DNA of 64,000 bases from Planctomycetota bacterium (GCA_019636215.1 JAHBXZ010000002.1:186001-250000), one strand, 5' to 3'; counted from the first letter of the stretch, positions 7,644 to 18,159 are shown. Notes: generated from the sequence alone by a model not told the origin. Translations and numbers: made by a program.

Positions 7644-8873
7644 TTAGGTGTTGAAAGTGCTTCCCAGCTTACGTCTGAACAGCCGCAAAACGGAAGCAAA
7701 TCCTGCCACGGCAAGCAGTAGGGCTGACACAATCGACCAGCTGTGCGGGCCGGTGCTGCAGCCGCCTTCGCCTTCGGCCTCGGCCGCTTTGGGTGCAGAC
7801 GGTTGGGTTGTCACAGTAATGACGTTGCCGGTGATGGCTGTCGGGCTGGTGACAAAGAAATCCCCATTTACGCCCCAAACTCCCTGCACGTTGGTTCGGT
7901 TCAAGCTGACTTCGCAGATACACTCGGCGCCGCCTGCGAAGCTGATGCCAACCCAGAATGCGCGGGCCTGCCCGGTGTTGATCTGTGGCAGCACGCTGAT
8001 GGCGGTGCCGTCAAAGGTCACGGTAATGACGTTTCCTGCCGTGCTCCATTTGCCCATGTCGGCCGGCGACCGCCCCTGGATAAGCACTTCGCCCGAGTTC
8101 GGCTCAAATGCGGTGTCGCCATCATCCTGCCAAAGGCCCAGTGCGCTTACGGCTGTAGCCTGTGCGGCTGTCTGCAGCGTAATGCTTACGGCAATGGCCT
8201 GCAGGTCCAGCCCCACGAGTTCACCGGGCGACGTCGGCACCAGGCTGTCCAGAACCACGTGCAGGGCCGCGACATTCGAGGAACCCTTTTCCACACTGCG
8301 CGGCGAGGCCGGGTTGCCACTGCCCGGCACCAGTTGGTTGACGCTGTTGCGGATCGTGAGCGTGGTTGAAGTGACCGGGAACGTGCCGCTGACAGTGTCC
8401 GGCGAGGCAACCGGCAGTTCAATGTCCGTGTCCACGGCGATACTTACACTGAAAGCCTGGCCGTATACGGAGACATCGCTGCCAATGTTGACGCGAACCT
8501 GAAGCTCGCGCTGCAGGCCGTTGAGAGCCGTAAAGGACTCCGTGAAAACAATATGTCCCGTGCCGGTGACGGCCTGGACAGTGCTGAGTTCTTCGGATGC
8601 ATCAAACGTGCCGTTTCCATCGGCGTCATAGAACAATCGCATGCCGGTGAACGCATTGGCCGCAGCCATGGCGTTGGATACCGTGATGGTGATGGCGTCT
8701 ACAGCGACGTCACCGCCGCTGGCCTGCAGGACAAACCGGGCAACCTGGACATCGGTGTCGCTGAGCTTGTTGGCAAAAGACTGGTTCGTGGTGCCAGAGA
8801 GGTTGACGGCAAGATTGGCCGCTGGCAGGGCACAGGCACCGGCCAACAGCAACGGAAGCAGGCGAAGAATCAT
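7644..8873 (-). CDS. Exported protein with Cys-TM-Arg C-terminal signal
   Basis: A 409-residue exported protein of unknown function. The start is set at MILRLLPLLLAGACALPAA, a good signal peptide; an ATG ten codons upstream is possible but adds only a polar leader. The mature part is beta-rich, with LFYDADGNGTFDASEEL near residues 80-95 (a dockerin/calcium-loop-like DxDxNG stretch) and a similar LWQDDGDTAFEPNSGE near 260. The tail reads EGEGGCSTGPHSW, then a hydrophobic segment, then RLFRRK. This is the same Gly-Cys, TM, Arg layout as the three subtilases and the CAP protein in this window. It is probably a surface or cell-envelope protein processed or anchored at the C-terminus. Confidence 0.8.
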   Translation of the reverse strand: MILRLLPLLLAGACALPAANLAVNLSGTTNQSFANKLSDTDVQVARFVLQASGGDVAVDAITITVSNAMAAANAFTGMRLFYDADGNGTFDASEELSTVQAVTGTGHIVFTESFTALNGLQRELQVRVNIGSDVSVYGQAFSVSIAVDTDIELPVASPDTVSGTFPVTSTTLTIRNSVNQLVPGSGNPASPRSVEKGSSNVAALHVVLDSLVPTSPGELVGLDLQAIAVSITLQTAAQATAVSALGLWQDDGDTAFEPNSGEVLIQGRSPADMGKWSTAGNVITVTFDGTAISVLPQINTGQARAFWVGISFAGGAECICEVSLNRTNVQGVWGVNGDFFVTSPTAITGNVITVTTQPSAPKAAEAEGEGGCSTGPHSWSIVSALLLAVAGFASVLRLFRRKLGSTFNT

Positions 8874-9266
8874 CGGCGGAAGAACTCCGGGCGGGGTAAA
8901 CACAGGGCTTAGGCATGATAACGCCTTGAGGTCGGGTTCGCCGGGGCAAACTCAAGGCGGGCAAGCATGGTCGAACTGACAAACAGCGATTCGGGCCTTG
9001 ATTGAAGCCGATCACAGCCAGATTGCCTGCCCAACCCCCAACCGAACATAAGATCGATTATCGGACGTAGCGTGATTAGGGCCCAAACCAGGAGTTGATC
9101 GCTCTGACCAGCCGTAGGCGCCGCAAGGCTTATCCATGCCAGTGCGCCCTTACCAAAAAAGGGGCCCTGCGTTCAACTGGACCCGCGGCTCGACCTGGCC
9201 CTCGCTGGACGATTCCAGAGGCATTTCCGGCGGTTTGGCCCTGGAACATGCTTGCTCAAGCTGGTT
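8874..9266. other. Intergenic stretch without recognised gene
   Basis: About 390 bases lie between the exported protein start and the HNH gene stop. I see no tRNA, repeat, strong hairpin or credible coding sequence; the short open frames have no matching start signals. It presumably holds the promoter of the exported protein. Confidence 0.5.
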
Positions 9267-9734
9267 TCAGGCCTTGAACATCACTTTCTGGCCCCGGCGC
9301 AGGTCCCGGGTGATGGCCCCGGCCCAGATTCGCTGCTGCACGTCGTACTCGGCATGGCAGAACTGGCACAGTGCGGCCAGATTCTCGTCCGCGCAGTTGG
9401 CCGGGTCGTGATCGAGGTGCGCGGTCTGGAGAATCACCACAGATTGGCGAATCTGCGGTGGTTCGCCGCCGTGACGGATCACGTGCTGCCACCATTCGTC
9501 GTTGGGCCATGGCATGGGCCCGGGCAGATTGCGGCCGAACTTGTCCTTCCACTGGCCGTCGGCCCCGGCCCAGCATCCCCTGGCTCCTACACGAACACTT
9601 TCGCCGTGTGGCTTGCCGCACCATTCGCAACGGCCCTGCGCGCGTTCAAAGCGAACCCGGCGGCTGATCATGCGCCAGTTCTTGGGATAGCGCTGCTTTT
9701 GGGCCTTGCGGCGGCGCTGAGCGATGTCCGGCAT
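9267..9734 (-). CDS. HNH endonuclease-like protein
   Basis: A 155-residue basic protein with two zinc-knuckle-like pairs. The first is CEWCGK near residue 37; the second is CQFCHAEYD, preceded by TAHLDHDPANCADENLAAL near residues 108-130. That block is an HNH-type beta-beta-alpha core (the H in AHLDHD and the N in ADENLAAL, with the final H in FCHAEYD). HNH proteins cleave or bind DNA and are often phage- or restriction-linked, but no phage gene lies nearby. It is oriented head-to-head with dapA, with about 100 bases between the two starts. The target is unknown. Confidence 0.75.
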   Translation of the reverse strand: MPDIAQRRRKAQKQRYPKNWRMISRRVRFERAQGRCEWCGKPHGESVRVGARGCWAGADGQWKDKFGRNLPGPMPWPNDEWWQHVIRHGGEPPQIRQSVVILQTAHLDHDPANCADENLAALCQFCHAEYDVQQRIWAGAITRDLRRGQKVMFKA

Positions 9735-9836
9735 GAGTCCCCCACGTCAGGGTATCACACGGATGCGACACCGCCGGGCGCGTTGACTTCACCCCTTCTG
9801 GTGGCTACGGTTTCGCGGCCTATTCTTGGGGTACTT

Positions 9837-10715
9837 ATGCAGGGAGCCATCACCGCCATCATCACGCCCTTTGCCGCAGACCTGTCGGTGGACTTCGCCG
9901 CGCTGGATCGCGTGATTGACCGCCAGTTGCAGCAAGGGATCGACGGCCTGGTAGTTTGCGGCAGCACCGGCGAGGCCATTACCCTGACGCAGCCAGAGCG
10001 CGAACAGGTTATCGCGCACGCCGTCAACCGCGTCGGCAAACGCAAGCCCGTGTTTGCCGGCACCAGCGCCAGCAGCACGGCGGAAACAGTGGCGGGCACA
10101 CTGAAGGCACGTGACTTGGGCGCCGATGGCGCGCTGATCGCCGCACCGGCCTACAACCGGCCGCAGCAGGAAGGCCTTTACCTGCACTTTGCGGCCGTTG
10201 CCAGGGCCGTGGGGGACTTCCCGGTGATGCTGTACAACATCCCGGGACGCACGGCGGTTCACATCTCGACGGAAACCATCGCGCGCCTGGTGCGCGACTT
10301 CCCGCGCGTGTTCACCAGTTACAAAGACGCCACGAACAACCTGAAGCAAGCAGACGAGATCCTGGCCCAGTGCCCGGGCATGGCGTTCTTTTCCGGCGAT
10401 GATGCGGCAACTTTGCCTCTTGGCGCATTGGGCGCGGTGGGCATTGTCAGCGTGGTCAGCAACCTGGTGCCCGCCGAAATGGCGACCCTTGCCCGGCAGA
10501 TCAACGCCGGCGAGTTCGCCGCCGCGCGCGCCCTGCACCGCAAGCTGGTGCCCCTGATTGACGCCTGTTTCACCGAGAGCAACCCCGTGCCCGTGAAAGC
10601 AGGCTGCGCCATGCTGGGCCTTTGCGGTGAAACCGCGCGTCCCCCACTGGCGCCGATTTCATCCATGAACCGCCAAGCCATGCGCCAGGCGCTGGCGCCA
10701 TTCAAGGCAGAGTAG
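9837..10715 (+). CDS. dapA: 4-hydroxy-tetrahydrodipicolinate synthase
   Basis: A 292-residue cytoplasmic enzyme that condenses pyruvate with aspartate semialdehyde, the first step of lysine and diaminopimelate synthesis. Visible family features are the pyruvate-binding CGSTGE (residues 41-46), the catalytic Tyr133 in MLYNIPGR and the Schiff-base Lys163 in TSYKDATNN. Length is normal. The frame stays open for about 195 codons upstream, but that part is the complement of the HNH gene, so the start is at the ATG before QGAITAIITPF. The gene stands alone and converges on the first subtilase gene, with stop codons abutting. Confidence 0.96.
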   Translation: MQGAITAIITPFAADLSVDFAALDRVIDRQLQQGIDGLVVCGSTGEAITLTQPEREQVIAHAVNRVGKRKPVFAGTSASSTAETVAGTLKARDLGADGALIAAPAYNRPQQEGLYLHFAAVARAVGDFPVMLYNIPGRTAVHISTETIARLVRDFPRVFTSYKDATNNLKQADEILAQCPGMAFFSGDDAATLPLGALGAVGIVSVVSNLVPAEMATLARQINAGEFAAARALHRKLVPLIDACFTESNPVPVKAGCAMLGLCGETARPPLAPISSMNRQAMRQALAPFKAE

Positions 10716-13700
10716 TCACGCGCCTTCTCGCCGGCGACGCCATGCCAGCGTTGCGACAAGAACCGCCAGCCACGGCCAGTATCCGCCCGTCTGCTCGGTT
10801 GTGCTGCAGCCCCCACCACCCTTCTTCTTTCCCCCACCACCGCTGGACCCGGCAGGCACAGTGCCGTTGGTGTTCACCCACACAGCAACGCGGTCGGTGG
10901 CACTGAGGCCGCGCAGGTCGGTCACGGTGAGTTCGAAAACAAGGTAGACGTCAGTGGCCGGAGCCGTGAATGTCGGCTGGCTGGCCGTGGGATCGGATAG
11001 GACAACGGCCGGGCCGGTGACCTGCGCCCAAAGGTACGTGATGGCATCACCGGTGTTGGGGTCGGCGCTGGCGGAGCCATCCAGGGCGCCAAGGCCGCCG
11101 TGGGCAACGGCAAAATCGGCACCGGCGTTGGCAACGGGCGAGACGTTGACCTCAATCGTGACGTTGACTGTGTCGCTCGTTGAGTCCCCAAAGCTGTCGG
11201 TCACGACCACCTCAAAGGTCAGCACCGTGTTGGCCGTAACGGCCGGCGCCGTAAAGCCGGGCGTTGCCGTGGTTGCACCACTCAAGGTCACTGTCGGCCC
11301 TGCAACCTGCGACCAGGCAAACGAAAGGGTGTCAGACTCGGGGTCCGCGGAGGCAGTTGCGTCCAGTTGCGCAGGGTCGCCTTCGAGCACGCCAAAATCG
11401 GCACCGGCGCTTGCGGCGGGTGCCTGGTTGTTCTTGACGGTGACCTGAACAGTATCGGTGGTGAAATCGCCAAAGCTGTCCGTCACCGTCAGCTGAAAGG
11501 TGACGACCTGATCCTGGCTGACGTTCGGCGCGGTAAATGTGGGGGCCTGTGCTGTGGGGCTGCTTAGCGTCAGCGTGATGGCGCCCGAAGTCTGCGACCA
11601 GGCGTATGTCATGGTATCGCCTTCCGCGTTGACAGAACCGCCAGCATTAAGCTGGCCCTGCTGCGTTTCACGAACTTCAAAGTCCGCCCCGGCATCGGCC
11701 ACCGGCGCGGTATTGTTCAAGATCGTGAACTGCACACTGTCTGTCGTGAAGTCGCCAGAGGTATCGGTCACGCGCAGTTGAAACGTAATCTGCCGGTCGC
11801 TGGACACTACTGGCGCCGTGAATGTCGGGCTGACAGCCGTGGCGCTGGAAAGCGTAATCGTGGGTGTGCCGCCGGTCTGTGTCCACAGGTACGTCATGCT
11901 GTCGCCGTCGGCATCGCTTGATCCGCTGCCGTTGAGCTGGCCGTTCTGTGTCTCGCGCACGTTGAAATTGGCGCCGGCGTCGGCCACGGGTGAGTTGTTG
12001 ACGCGCAGGTCCATATCAAGTGCCAGGTAATGAATGCTGCCCGTGTTGCCGGCGGTGTTGTCACTGATGATTACCTTCCAGGTGCCGGTCACGTGCTTGT
12101 GGATCAGCGCTGTCACGTCCTGGTTGTGCTGGCGCGTGTCGGGATACACAGCAATGATATCGGTGTAGTTGTTCTGGTCGCCGCTGTTTACTGATTTCAA
12201 GACCACCTGGGTGCCGTCGGGGTGCTCCAGCACAATGCGCAGGTCGCCCCGGCGCTCGTGGTGAATGCGCGTGTAAACGCGCACCTGTGTTATCACACGC
12301 GAGTCGCTCACGCTGAAGGTGCGCGTGACGCCACTGGCGGTGTTGTCGGGAATCGCCACCGGTGTTCCACCGTTCAACGCATCCTCAAACGTGAGTTTCT
12401 GGGTGTTCAGCGCGTGGCTGCTGGCAATCACAAAGCCCTGCACCGCGTTGGGAAAGCCTGTCTGCGGGCTGGCCGGCAGGCTGTGCCCGCGCACACGCAC
12501 CTTCCAGTTGCCTGTGGCGGGGCTGTCTACGTGAACCAGTTCAATGTTGTCGCGCCGGTTGGGGCCGGTCGTAGTGAAGGTGTGGTTCTGCGCCCCGGCC
12601 ACACAGGCCAGCAGGCCCGCGTACGGGTAACGGATAGTGCCGGTGGGGCTCTCCAGTTCAACGTCAAGGTCGTTCACCAGGGTCGTGGCAGCGTTGATGT
12701 TGGCGTAGATGTCCAGCCACGACATGCACAGGCGCAACGGGTTGGTGCTGCTGCTTACCGCAATGGTGTACTCCACGACGTCGCCATGCCGGACCTGGCC
12801 GCGCACGATCCGGTTGCCGCCGGACTGCTTGTCGGCCAGGATAAGGTCAGCCGCGGCCTGCACGTCAATGATGCCAAAGCCATAGATGTAATCAGGCCCG
12901 GTGTTGCCGCGGTCCATGCAGGTAAGCGCAACAATCGAACGCGCTTCGTCTGGTGCAAGAATGCGGTCGCTGTGTTCGCGCCGCCACAGTTGCGAAAGCA
13001 GCGCCACGCCCCCGCAGAAACTGGGGCCGGACATGCTGGTACCGCTGTAGGAGTCATAAGCCGTGTTGCCGCTGGCAATCGCGCTGGTCAGGCCTTCACC
13101 ATTGGCGCAGAACTGCGGCACCAGGCGGCCGTCGATGGCCGGTCCCCGTGACGAAAAGCCTGTGATGTCCATGTTGTCCTGCGCGGCGGCAATGACGAAG
13201 CCGTTTCGGTGCGCGTTGTAGCTGGGCACGGTGCAGGTGCCGCCGGAGAACGGCTTGGTGCCGGTGCCCCCTGGCTGAGTGGACGCATAGTTGCCCGCCG
13301 ATTGCACCTGGCAAAGCAGAAAGTCGCGGTTGGTGAAATCGACCTGTTGCGTGCCAGCGGTGTAGTTGCCCCAGTCGTCGCTGGTTCCGTTGAAATCGGC
13401 ATAGCTGTGGTTGTCAGCCACATGGTTCCAGCTGTGCTTGGCGGCGCGGCGCTCCTGGTCAATGTTGTTCCAGTCGTGGCTCAATACATAGGCCTTGGGC
13501 GCAAAGCCCTTGGCTGCGGCGTTGCCAGTGCCGTCGCCGATGATCGTACCCGTTACGTGTGTGCCGTGGTTGGTGTTGCTGGTGGTGTCCACGCGCAGAA
13601 TGCGTTTGGTGCCATTGTTGATCAGGCTGGTTGCCGGCGCATTCTGGAACTGCTCGTGGGTGTCCCGGGCCGGGCCGGAGTCCCACACGCCCACGATCTG

Positions 13701-14525
13701 GTCGCTGCCGTCAAGATTGTAAGGGCTCACGCCAACCGTGGCGCCGTCGGCCTTGGACATCGCCGCGCTGACCTGGTTGGTCGTCACGTGCCATGGCGCG
13801 GCCGAAAGGTTTTCCACCCATTGGCTGCTTTCCAGGACTGCAAAGCCAGCGGCGCTCAGACGCACATCCAGGTACGGAGTGTCCAGGTCAGGCTGACCGT
13901 CGCGATCCACCGTGGCTTCTATGACAATGGCACCACACTCAACCAGCAGTGCGCGCGCCGACTCAAGCGGCGTGTCGCGCCAGAACAGGACACGGTAATC
14001 CCCCACCGGCGGCGCAACCGCGCGATCCACCAAACCACGCGAGAGGCGGTCCTCTCGCACCTGCAGCACCGTACCCAGCACTGAGGGTTCAGCCCGCAGC
14101 AGCGCCTGAACTCGTGCCAGGGCGCGCGCATCAGCCGCGCGCAGCACGTGCGCCTGCGGCCGCGCAAAACCTATAAGGTTGCAGCCCGTGGCCGAAATGC
14201 GGTCAGCCAGTTCGCGATCGAGCTCGCGGGAAAACTTCACATAGAACGGGCGGCCTGGGCGGTCCGTGGGCACGGGGCAGGCTGGGTCGGCCAAGACTGT
14301 GCGCGAACGCAGAAACACAGCCCGTGCCAGGTCTTGCTCGTTCAAGGATTGCTCAAAGCGCGCCTGGGCCGCCGTGTCAAACGCGGGGCCGAAATCCAGG
14401 CTGCTGCGGACTGCAGCGGCCTTTGCCGGCGCCTGCTGCCCTGACAAAGTCCCGGGGAGATCAACAACCGAGACCAACGCTGCCATCAGCGCAACTGCGC
14501 CCAGCCCAACCAAGACTCGAGACAT
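10716..14525 (-). CDS. Exported subtilisin-like protease with P domain and four PKD-like repeats
   Basis: A 1269-residue secreted S8 serine protease. The start is the ATG after GGAG, giving a signal peptide (MSRVLVGLGAVALMAALVSV). After a propeptide-like region of about 240 residues the catalytic triad is complete: Asp282 in IVGVWDSG, His320 in NHGTHVTG and Ser497 in GTSMSGP. A proprotein-convertase P domain follows (about 700-830, with LEHPDGTQVVL and TGTWKVIISDNTAGNTG). Then come four PKD/cadherin-like repeats of about 90 residues, each starting near PVADAGA. The tail is SSGGGGKKKGGGGC, a hydrophobic segment and RRRREG. It is the first of three tandem paralogues on this strand. Probable role: extracellular or surface protein degradation. 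Confidence 0.93.
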   Translation of the reverse strand: MSRVLVGLGAVALMAALVSVVDLPGTLSGQQAPAKAAAVRSSLDFGPAFDTAAQARFEQSLNEQDLARAVFLRSRTVLADPACPVPTDRPGRPFYVKFSRELDRELADRISATGCNLIGFARPQAHVLRAADARALARVQALLRAEPSVLGTVLQVREDRLSRGLVDRAVAPPVGDYRVLFWRDTPLESARALLVECGAIVIEATVDRDGQPDLDTPYLDVRLSAAGFAVLESSQWVENLSAAPWHVTTNQVSAAMSKADGATVGVSPYNLDGSDQIVGVWDSGPARDTHEQFQNAPATSLINNGTKRILRVDTTSNTNHGTHVTGTIIGDGTGNAAAKGFAPKAYVLSHDWNNIDQERRAAKHSWNHVADNHSYADFNGTSDDWGNYTAGTQQVDFTNRDFLLCQVQSAGNYASTQPGGTGTKPFSGGTCTVPSYNAHRNGFVIAAAQDNMDITGFSSRGPAIDGRLVPQFCANGEGLTSAIASGNTAYDSYSGTSMSGPSFCGGVALLSQLWRREHSDRILAPDEARSIVALTCMDRGNTGPDYIYGFGIIDVQAAADLILADKQSGGNRIVRGQVRHGDVVEYTIAVSSSTNPLRLCMSWLDIYANINAATTLVNDLDVELESPTGTIRYPYAGLLACVAGAQNHTFTTTGPNRRDNIELVHVDSPATGNWKVRVRGHSLPASPQTGFPNAVQGFVIASSHALNTQKLTFEDALNGGTPVAIPDNTASGVTRTFSVSDSRVITQVRVYTRIHHERRGDLRIVLEHPDGTQVVLKSVNSGDQNNYTDIIAVYPDTRQHNQDVTALIHKHVTGTWKVIISDNTAGNTGSIHYLALDMDLRVNNSPVADAGANFNVRETQNGQLNGSGSSDADGDSMTYLWTQTGGTPTITLSSATAVSPTFTAPVVSSDRQITFQLRVTDTSGDFTTDSVQFTILNNTAPVADAGADFEVRETQQGQLNAGGSVNAEGDTMTYAWSQTSGAITLTLSSPTAQAPTFTAPNVSQDQVVTFQLTVTDSFGDFTTDTVQVTVKNNQAPAASAGADFGVLEGDPAQLDATASADPESDTLSFAWSQVAGPTVTLSGATTATPGFTAPAVTANTVLTFEVVVTDSFGDSTSDTVNVTIEVNVSPVANAGADFAVAHGGLGALDGSASADPNTGDAITYLWAQVTGPAVVLSDPTASQPTFTAPATDVYLVFELTVTDLRGLSATDRVAVWVNTNGTVPAGSSGGGGKKKGGGGCSTTEQTGGYWPWLAVLVATLAWRRRREGA

Positions 14526-14631
14526 GTGTTGCTCCAGACCTGCGCCCATCCGACGCATCCTCAACGCCGAAGGCGCCCCGCAGCCCTATGGCCGCGCGAC
14601 GCCTGTTGGCTGCCTTTCGGCCTGCTGCCTT

Positions 14632-17600
14632 TTACGCCTGTAGCCGGCGCCTGCGCATCAGCAGGACACCACCCAGCCCCAGTGCCCAAAGGGCAAAGGG
14701 TGAACTTGCGGGTCCGGCCGCACAACCGCCCCCGCCTTTCTTGCCGCCTCCCCCACCACCGCTGGAGCCGCCGAACGACGCAGCGACGTTCACAGTGATG
14801 GTGTCCAGCGAGCTGTTGCCGTTGCCGTCGTCTACCTGAAGCTGGAAAATCAGCGTGTCGTTGACAGCAGGCGCGGTAAAGGATGCCGATACAGTGTTTG
14901 CTCCACCCAGGGTGATCGCGGTTGCCCCGCCGATCTGCACCCAGGTGAAGGTAAGTGTATCGCCCTCGGGGTCGGTGCTGGCGCTTGCGTCCAGCGTGAC
15001 AAGCTGGTTGTGCAATGCGTTGATGTCAGGCCCGGCATTGGCAACCGGCGGCTGGTTCACGGCAGAGTCCAGTACCGTGGCCACAACGTCATCGGTATCC
15101 GTGCCGCCGCGACCGTCATTGACGGTCAGGCGGAAGGTCAACGGCGTTGCCACGGTAACCATCGGTGCTGTGAATGTTGCCTGCACCGTGTTTGCGCCGG
15201 TCAGTGTTACCGTAGGCCCGGACAGCTGCGTCCAGGCATAGGTCAATGCATCGCCATCAGGATCTGAACTGGCGCTGCCGTTGAGTGTGCCCTGGTTGCC
15301 TTCCGTAACGTTGAAGTCTGTACCCGCGTTGGCGTTGGGCGGGGTGTTGGGTGCCGTCACGTTCAGCACGTTGACGTTCACGTCGTCTGTGTCTGTCCCG
15401 CCGCGACCGTCATTGACTGTCAGGCGGAAGGTCAACACCGTCGTGGTGGTGACCTGTGGCGCTACAAAGCTTGGCGTCGCCGTGGCCGCGCCGGACAGGG
15501 TTACCGTCGGCCCGGCAATCTGCGCCCACGAGAACGCAAGCGTGTCGCCGTCAGGGTCGCTGCTGCCTGCGCCACTAAGGTTGACGTTCGTGCCCTCATT
15601 GACCGTCTGGTCGTTGCCGGCATTGGCGTTGGGCGGCGTATTGGGCGAACCAGAGCCGTTGACGTCAACTTCCAGCGACAGGTAGTTCAGCGCACCGGTA
15701 TTGCCGCTGGTTACGTCGGCCACAATCACCGTCCAGGTGCCGTTCACGGCCTTGCCGATGAAGGACGAAATGTCGGACTGGTTCTGGCGCGTATCAGGAA
15801 TGATTGCAATCAGGTCGCGCCGGGTGCTGGTGGTGGTTTCAATCGTCACCTGGGTGCTGTCCGGGTGGCGCACATGCACACGCAGATCGGCGCGGCGGGG
15901 GTGCTTGACGTCCACGAACACCCGCACGGCCGCCACGCTGCCTGTCACGCCGCTGATGCTGAAGGTGCGGCTGATGCCGGTTGTGCTGTTGTCCGGGATG
16001 CTGACTGGGCTGCCGGTGTTCAGGCTGTCCTCACGCACCACCTTGTTGATGGTCAGTGGGCGCTCGCAGGTAAGCACATATCCGGTGGAGTTGTTAGGTA
16101 CGCCCGATTGCGGGTTGGCCGGAATGTTGAACCCGCGCACCCGCACCGTCCAGGTGCCCACCGTCGGCGTGTCCACCGTGGCCAGTTCAATGTTGTCGCG
16201 CCGGTTGGCATCGGTGCGCGTCCACTGGTGGGTCTGTGAACCTGTCGCCGTCAGGCCTCGCCATGGGTAGTGAATGGTCGTGCCGTTGGGTGCAATCAGT
16301 TCCAGGTCAAGGTCGTTGATCAGCTTGGTGCCTGCGCCGGTGCTGGCATAGATATCCAGCCACGAAAGAACAACGCGAAGCGGTGTGGCCGAAGACGACA
16401 CCACCAGCGGGTAATCGACTGTCAACCCCTGCCGGATGGTACCGTGCACGATGTGACGACCGCCGGTGGCCTTATTGGCCAGGATCAGGTCGGCCGCGCG
16501 CTTGCAATCCACAATGCCGAAGCCGTATCGATAATCCGGCCCGGGGTTGCCGCGGTCATCTGCGGTAAGGGCCAGTACCGCGCGAGCAACATCAGGCGAA
16601 AAGTAGCGGTTGCTCATTTCCCGCTTGTAAAGCTGTGCCAGCAGTACAAGCGATCCGCAGGCGCTGGGGCTGGCCATGCTGGTTCCGGACCAGCCGTTCT
16701 GGACATAGCTGGTGTCGCCGCCGCTGCCCAGGCTCAGCAGGTTCTCGCCGTTGGCTGTAAAGTGGGGCAGCATACGTCCGTCGTCGGTGGGGCCACGCGA
16801 ACTGAAGCTGGAGATTCCACCGGAATCGCTGACGGAGCCGATGGTAAAGCTGTTCTTCATGCAGCCATCGTCGGTTGCTGTGTTGTCACCGGGGCCATCG
16901 TTGCCAGCGGCTTTGCACATCAGCAGCAGGATGTCGCGGATGTCGATATCGCTGGCCTGGGCAGACCCATCGTAACCGCCCGTACCGCCGCCGGAGTTGC
17001 CGTAACTGTGGTTGTCGGCAACGTGGCGCCACACATTGCGCGCCACGCGACGCTCGGAACTCATGCTGTTCCAGTCGTAGCTCAAGGCGCAGGCCTTGGG
17101 CGCGTATCCACGACCGCTGCCGCCGCTGCTGCTGGTACCGTCACTTACAATTGTACCCGTTACGTGCGTAGGGTGTGCAGCAGTGCTGCCGCCATCCAGT
17201 CCCAGTGCCGTGCCCTTGGCCACACGTTTGGTGCCGTTGTTGATCGGGCTGGGGCTTGGTGCACCCTGCACGCCAACATGGGTGTCACGGCAGGTGCCGC
17301 CGTCCCACACGCCGACCACCAAGCCGGTGCCATCAAGGTTGTAGCTGGTGCCCGGGCCGACTTCGGCCGCTGAGGCATGCGACAGCGCCGCGCTGGTTGT
17401 GTTCAGCGTGCGCCAAACCGGGCGCAGCTGGATCCACTCCACCAGCGGGCTGTTCGCAATTGCCGTCAGGCCGCGGCGATCCAGGCGCACGTCAATGAAC
17501 GGTGTCTCAAGGTCAAGCCGGTTCTCGGCGTCAAAGGATGCTTCCAGCACAGGCGCGTTGCACCAGGCCAGCAGCTCGGCTGCGGCCGCAGGAAGCACGT

Positions 17601-18159
17601 CCTTCCAGAACAGCACGCGGAACTCGGCACCCTCAAAGTTCACATTCTGGACCAACGGCCAGGCCATGGGGTCGCAAATGTCTTCCTGCCGTTGCAGGGC
17701 TGTGCCGGCAACGCTGGAGTTTCCGCGCAGCAGGGTGCCAACCGCATCGCGCGCGATGTTGTCGCGCAGTCGCACAAAGTGAGTGTTCTCTGCGGCGTAG
17801 CCGACAAAACCGGCGCCCGCAGCCTGTAAACGGGCCGAAAACTCCGCCGTCATCGGGGCGCGGAGCTTCAGGTAAAAGGGTTGTGTCACTTCGGACGCTG
17901 GCAGCGGGCAATCAGAATCAGCAACGACGGATCGAGAAACAAGTTTCACCAGAGCCGCCCGCTCGTCATGGGAAAGCGCCTCTTCAAAAGCCTGTTGAGC
18001 TTGCTGGTCGTAAAGACCACCGAACTCAGTGCTGCTTGTCGGCCGGCGCACGTTGGCCGACGGGTCTTCCTGGCCTTGCGAACCGCTGTGCCCCACGAAG
18101 GCAATTCCAGCAGCAAACGCAAACACGGCCAAGCACAGATATGCGGGTTTGGGCCGCAT
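14632..18159 (-). CDS. Exported subtilisin-like protease with P domain and three PKD-like repeats
   Basis: A 1175-residue paralogue of its two neighbours. The start is the ATG with GGGAGG five bases upstream, giving the signal peptide MRPKPAYLCLAVFAFAAGIA. The triad is Asp286 (VVGVWDGG), His329 (AHPTHVTG, where the usual Gly is Pro) and Ser494 (GTSMASP). A P domain follows (VRHPDSTQVTIET, GTWTVIVADVTSGNTG), then three PKD-like repeats opening with PPNANAG or PPVANAG. The tail is GGGGGGKKGGGGC, a hydrophobic stretch and MRRRRLQA. The C-terminal layout suggests cleavage or anchoring at the envelope. It is separated by about 106 bases from the preceding paralogue. Confidence 0.93.
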   Translation of the reverse strand: MRPKPAYLCLAVFAFAAGIAFVGHSGSQGQEDPSANVRRPTSSTEFGGLYDQQAQQAFEEALSHDERAALVKLVSRSVVADSDCPLPASEVTQPFYLKLRAPMTAEFSARLQAAGAGFVGYAAENTHFVRLRDNIARDAVGTLLRGNSSVAGTALQRQEDICDPMAWPLVQNVNFEGAEFRVLFWKDVLPAAAAELLAWCNAPVLEASFDAENRLDLETPFIDVRLDRRGLTAIANSPLVEWIQLRPVWRTLNTTSAALSHASAAEVGPGTSYNLDGTGLVVGVWDGGTCRDTHVGVQGAPSPSPINNGTKRVAKGTALGLDGGSTAAHPTHVTGTIVSDGTSSSGGSGRGYAPKACALSYDWNSMSSERRVARNVWRHVADNHSYGNSGGGTGGYDGSAQASDIDIRDILLLMCKAAGNDGPGDNTATDDGCMKNSFTIGSVSDSGGISSFSSRGPTDDGRMLPHFTANGENLLSLGSGGDTSYVQNGWSGTSMASPSACGSLVLLAQLYKREMSNRYFSPDVARAVLALTADDRGNPGPDYRYGFGIVDCKRAADLILANKATGGRHIVHGTIRQGLTVDYPLVVSSSATPLRVVLSWLDIYASTGAGTKLINDLDLELIAPNGTTIHYPWRGLTATGSQTHQWTRTDANRRDNIELATVDTPTVGTWTVRVRGFNIPANPQSGVPNNSTGYVLTCERPLTINKVVREDSLNTGSPVSIPDNSTTGISRTFSISGVTGSVAAVRVFVDVKHPRRADLRVHVRHPDSTQVTIETTTSTRRDLIAIIPDTRQNQSDISSFIGKAVNGTWTVIVADVTSGNTGALNYLSLEVDVNGSGSPNTPPNANAGNDQTVNEGTNVNLSGAGSSDPDGDTLAFSWAQIAGPTVTLSGAATATPSFVAPQVTTTTVLTFRLTVNDGRGGTDTDDVNVNVLNVTAPNTPPNANAGTDFNVTEGNQGTLNGSASSDPDGDALTYAWTQLSGPTVTLTGANTVQATFTAPMVTVATPLTFRLTVNDGRGGTDTDDVVATVLDSAVNQPPVANAGPDINALHNQLVTLDASASTDPEGDTLTFTWVQIGGATAITLGGANTVSASFTAPAVNDTLIFQLQVDDGNGNSSLDTITVNVAASFGGSSGGGGGGKKGGGGCAAGPASSPFALWALGLGGVLLMRRRRLQA

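Noticed and set aside
9252..9836. N-terminal extension of dapA by about 195 codons
   Set aside because: The stretch is antisense to the HNH gene, and the family start is the ATG at 9837.
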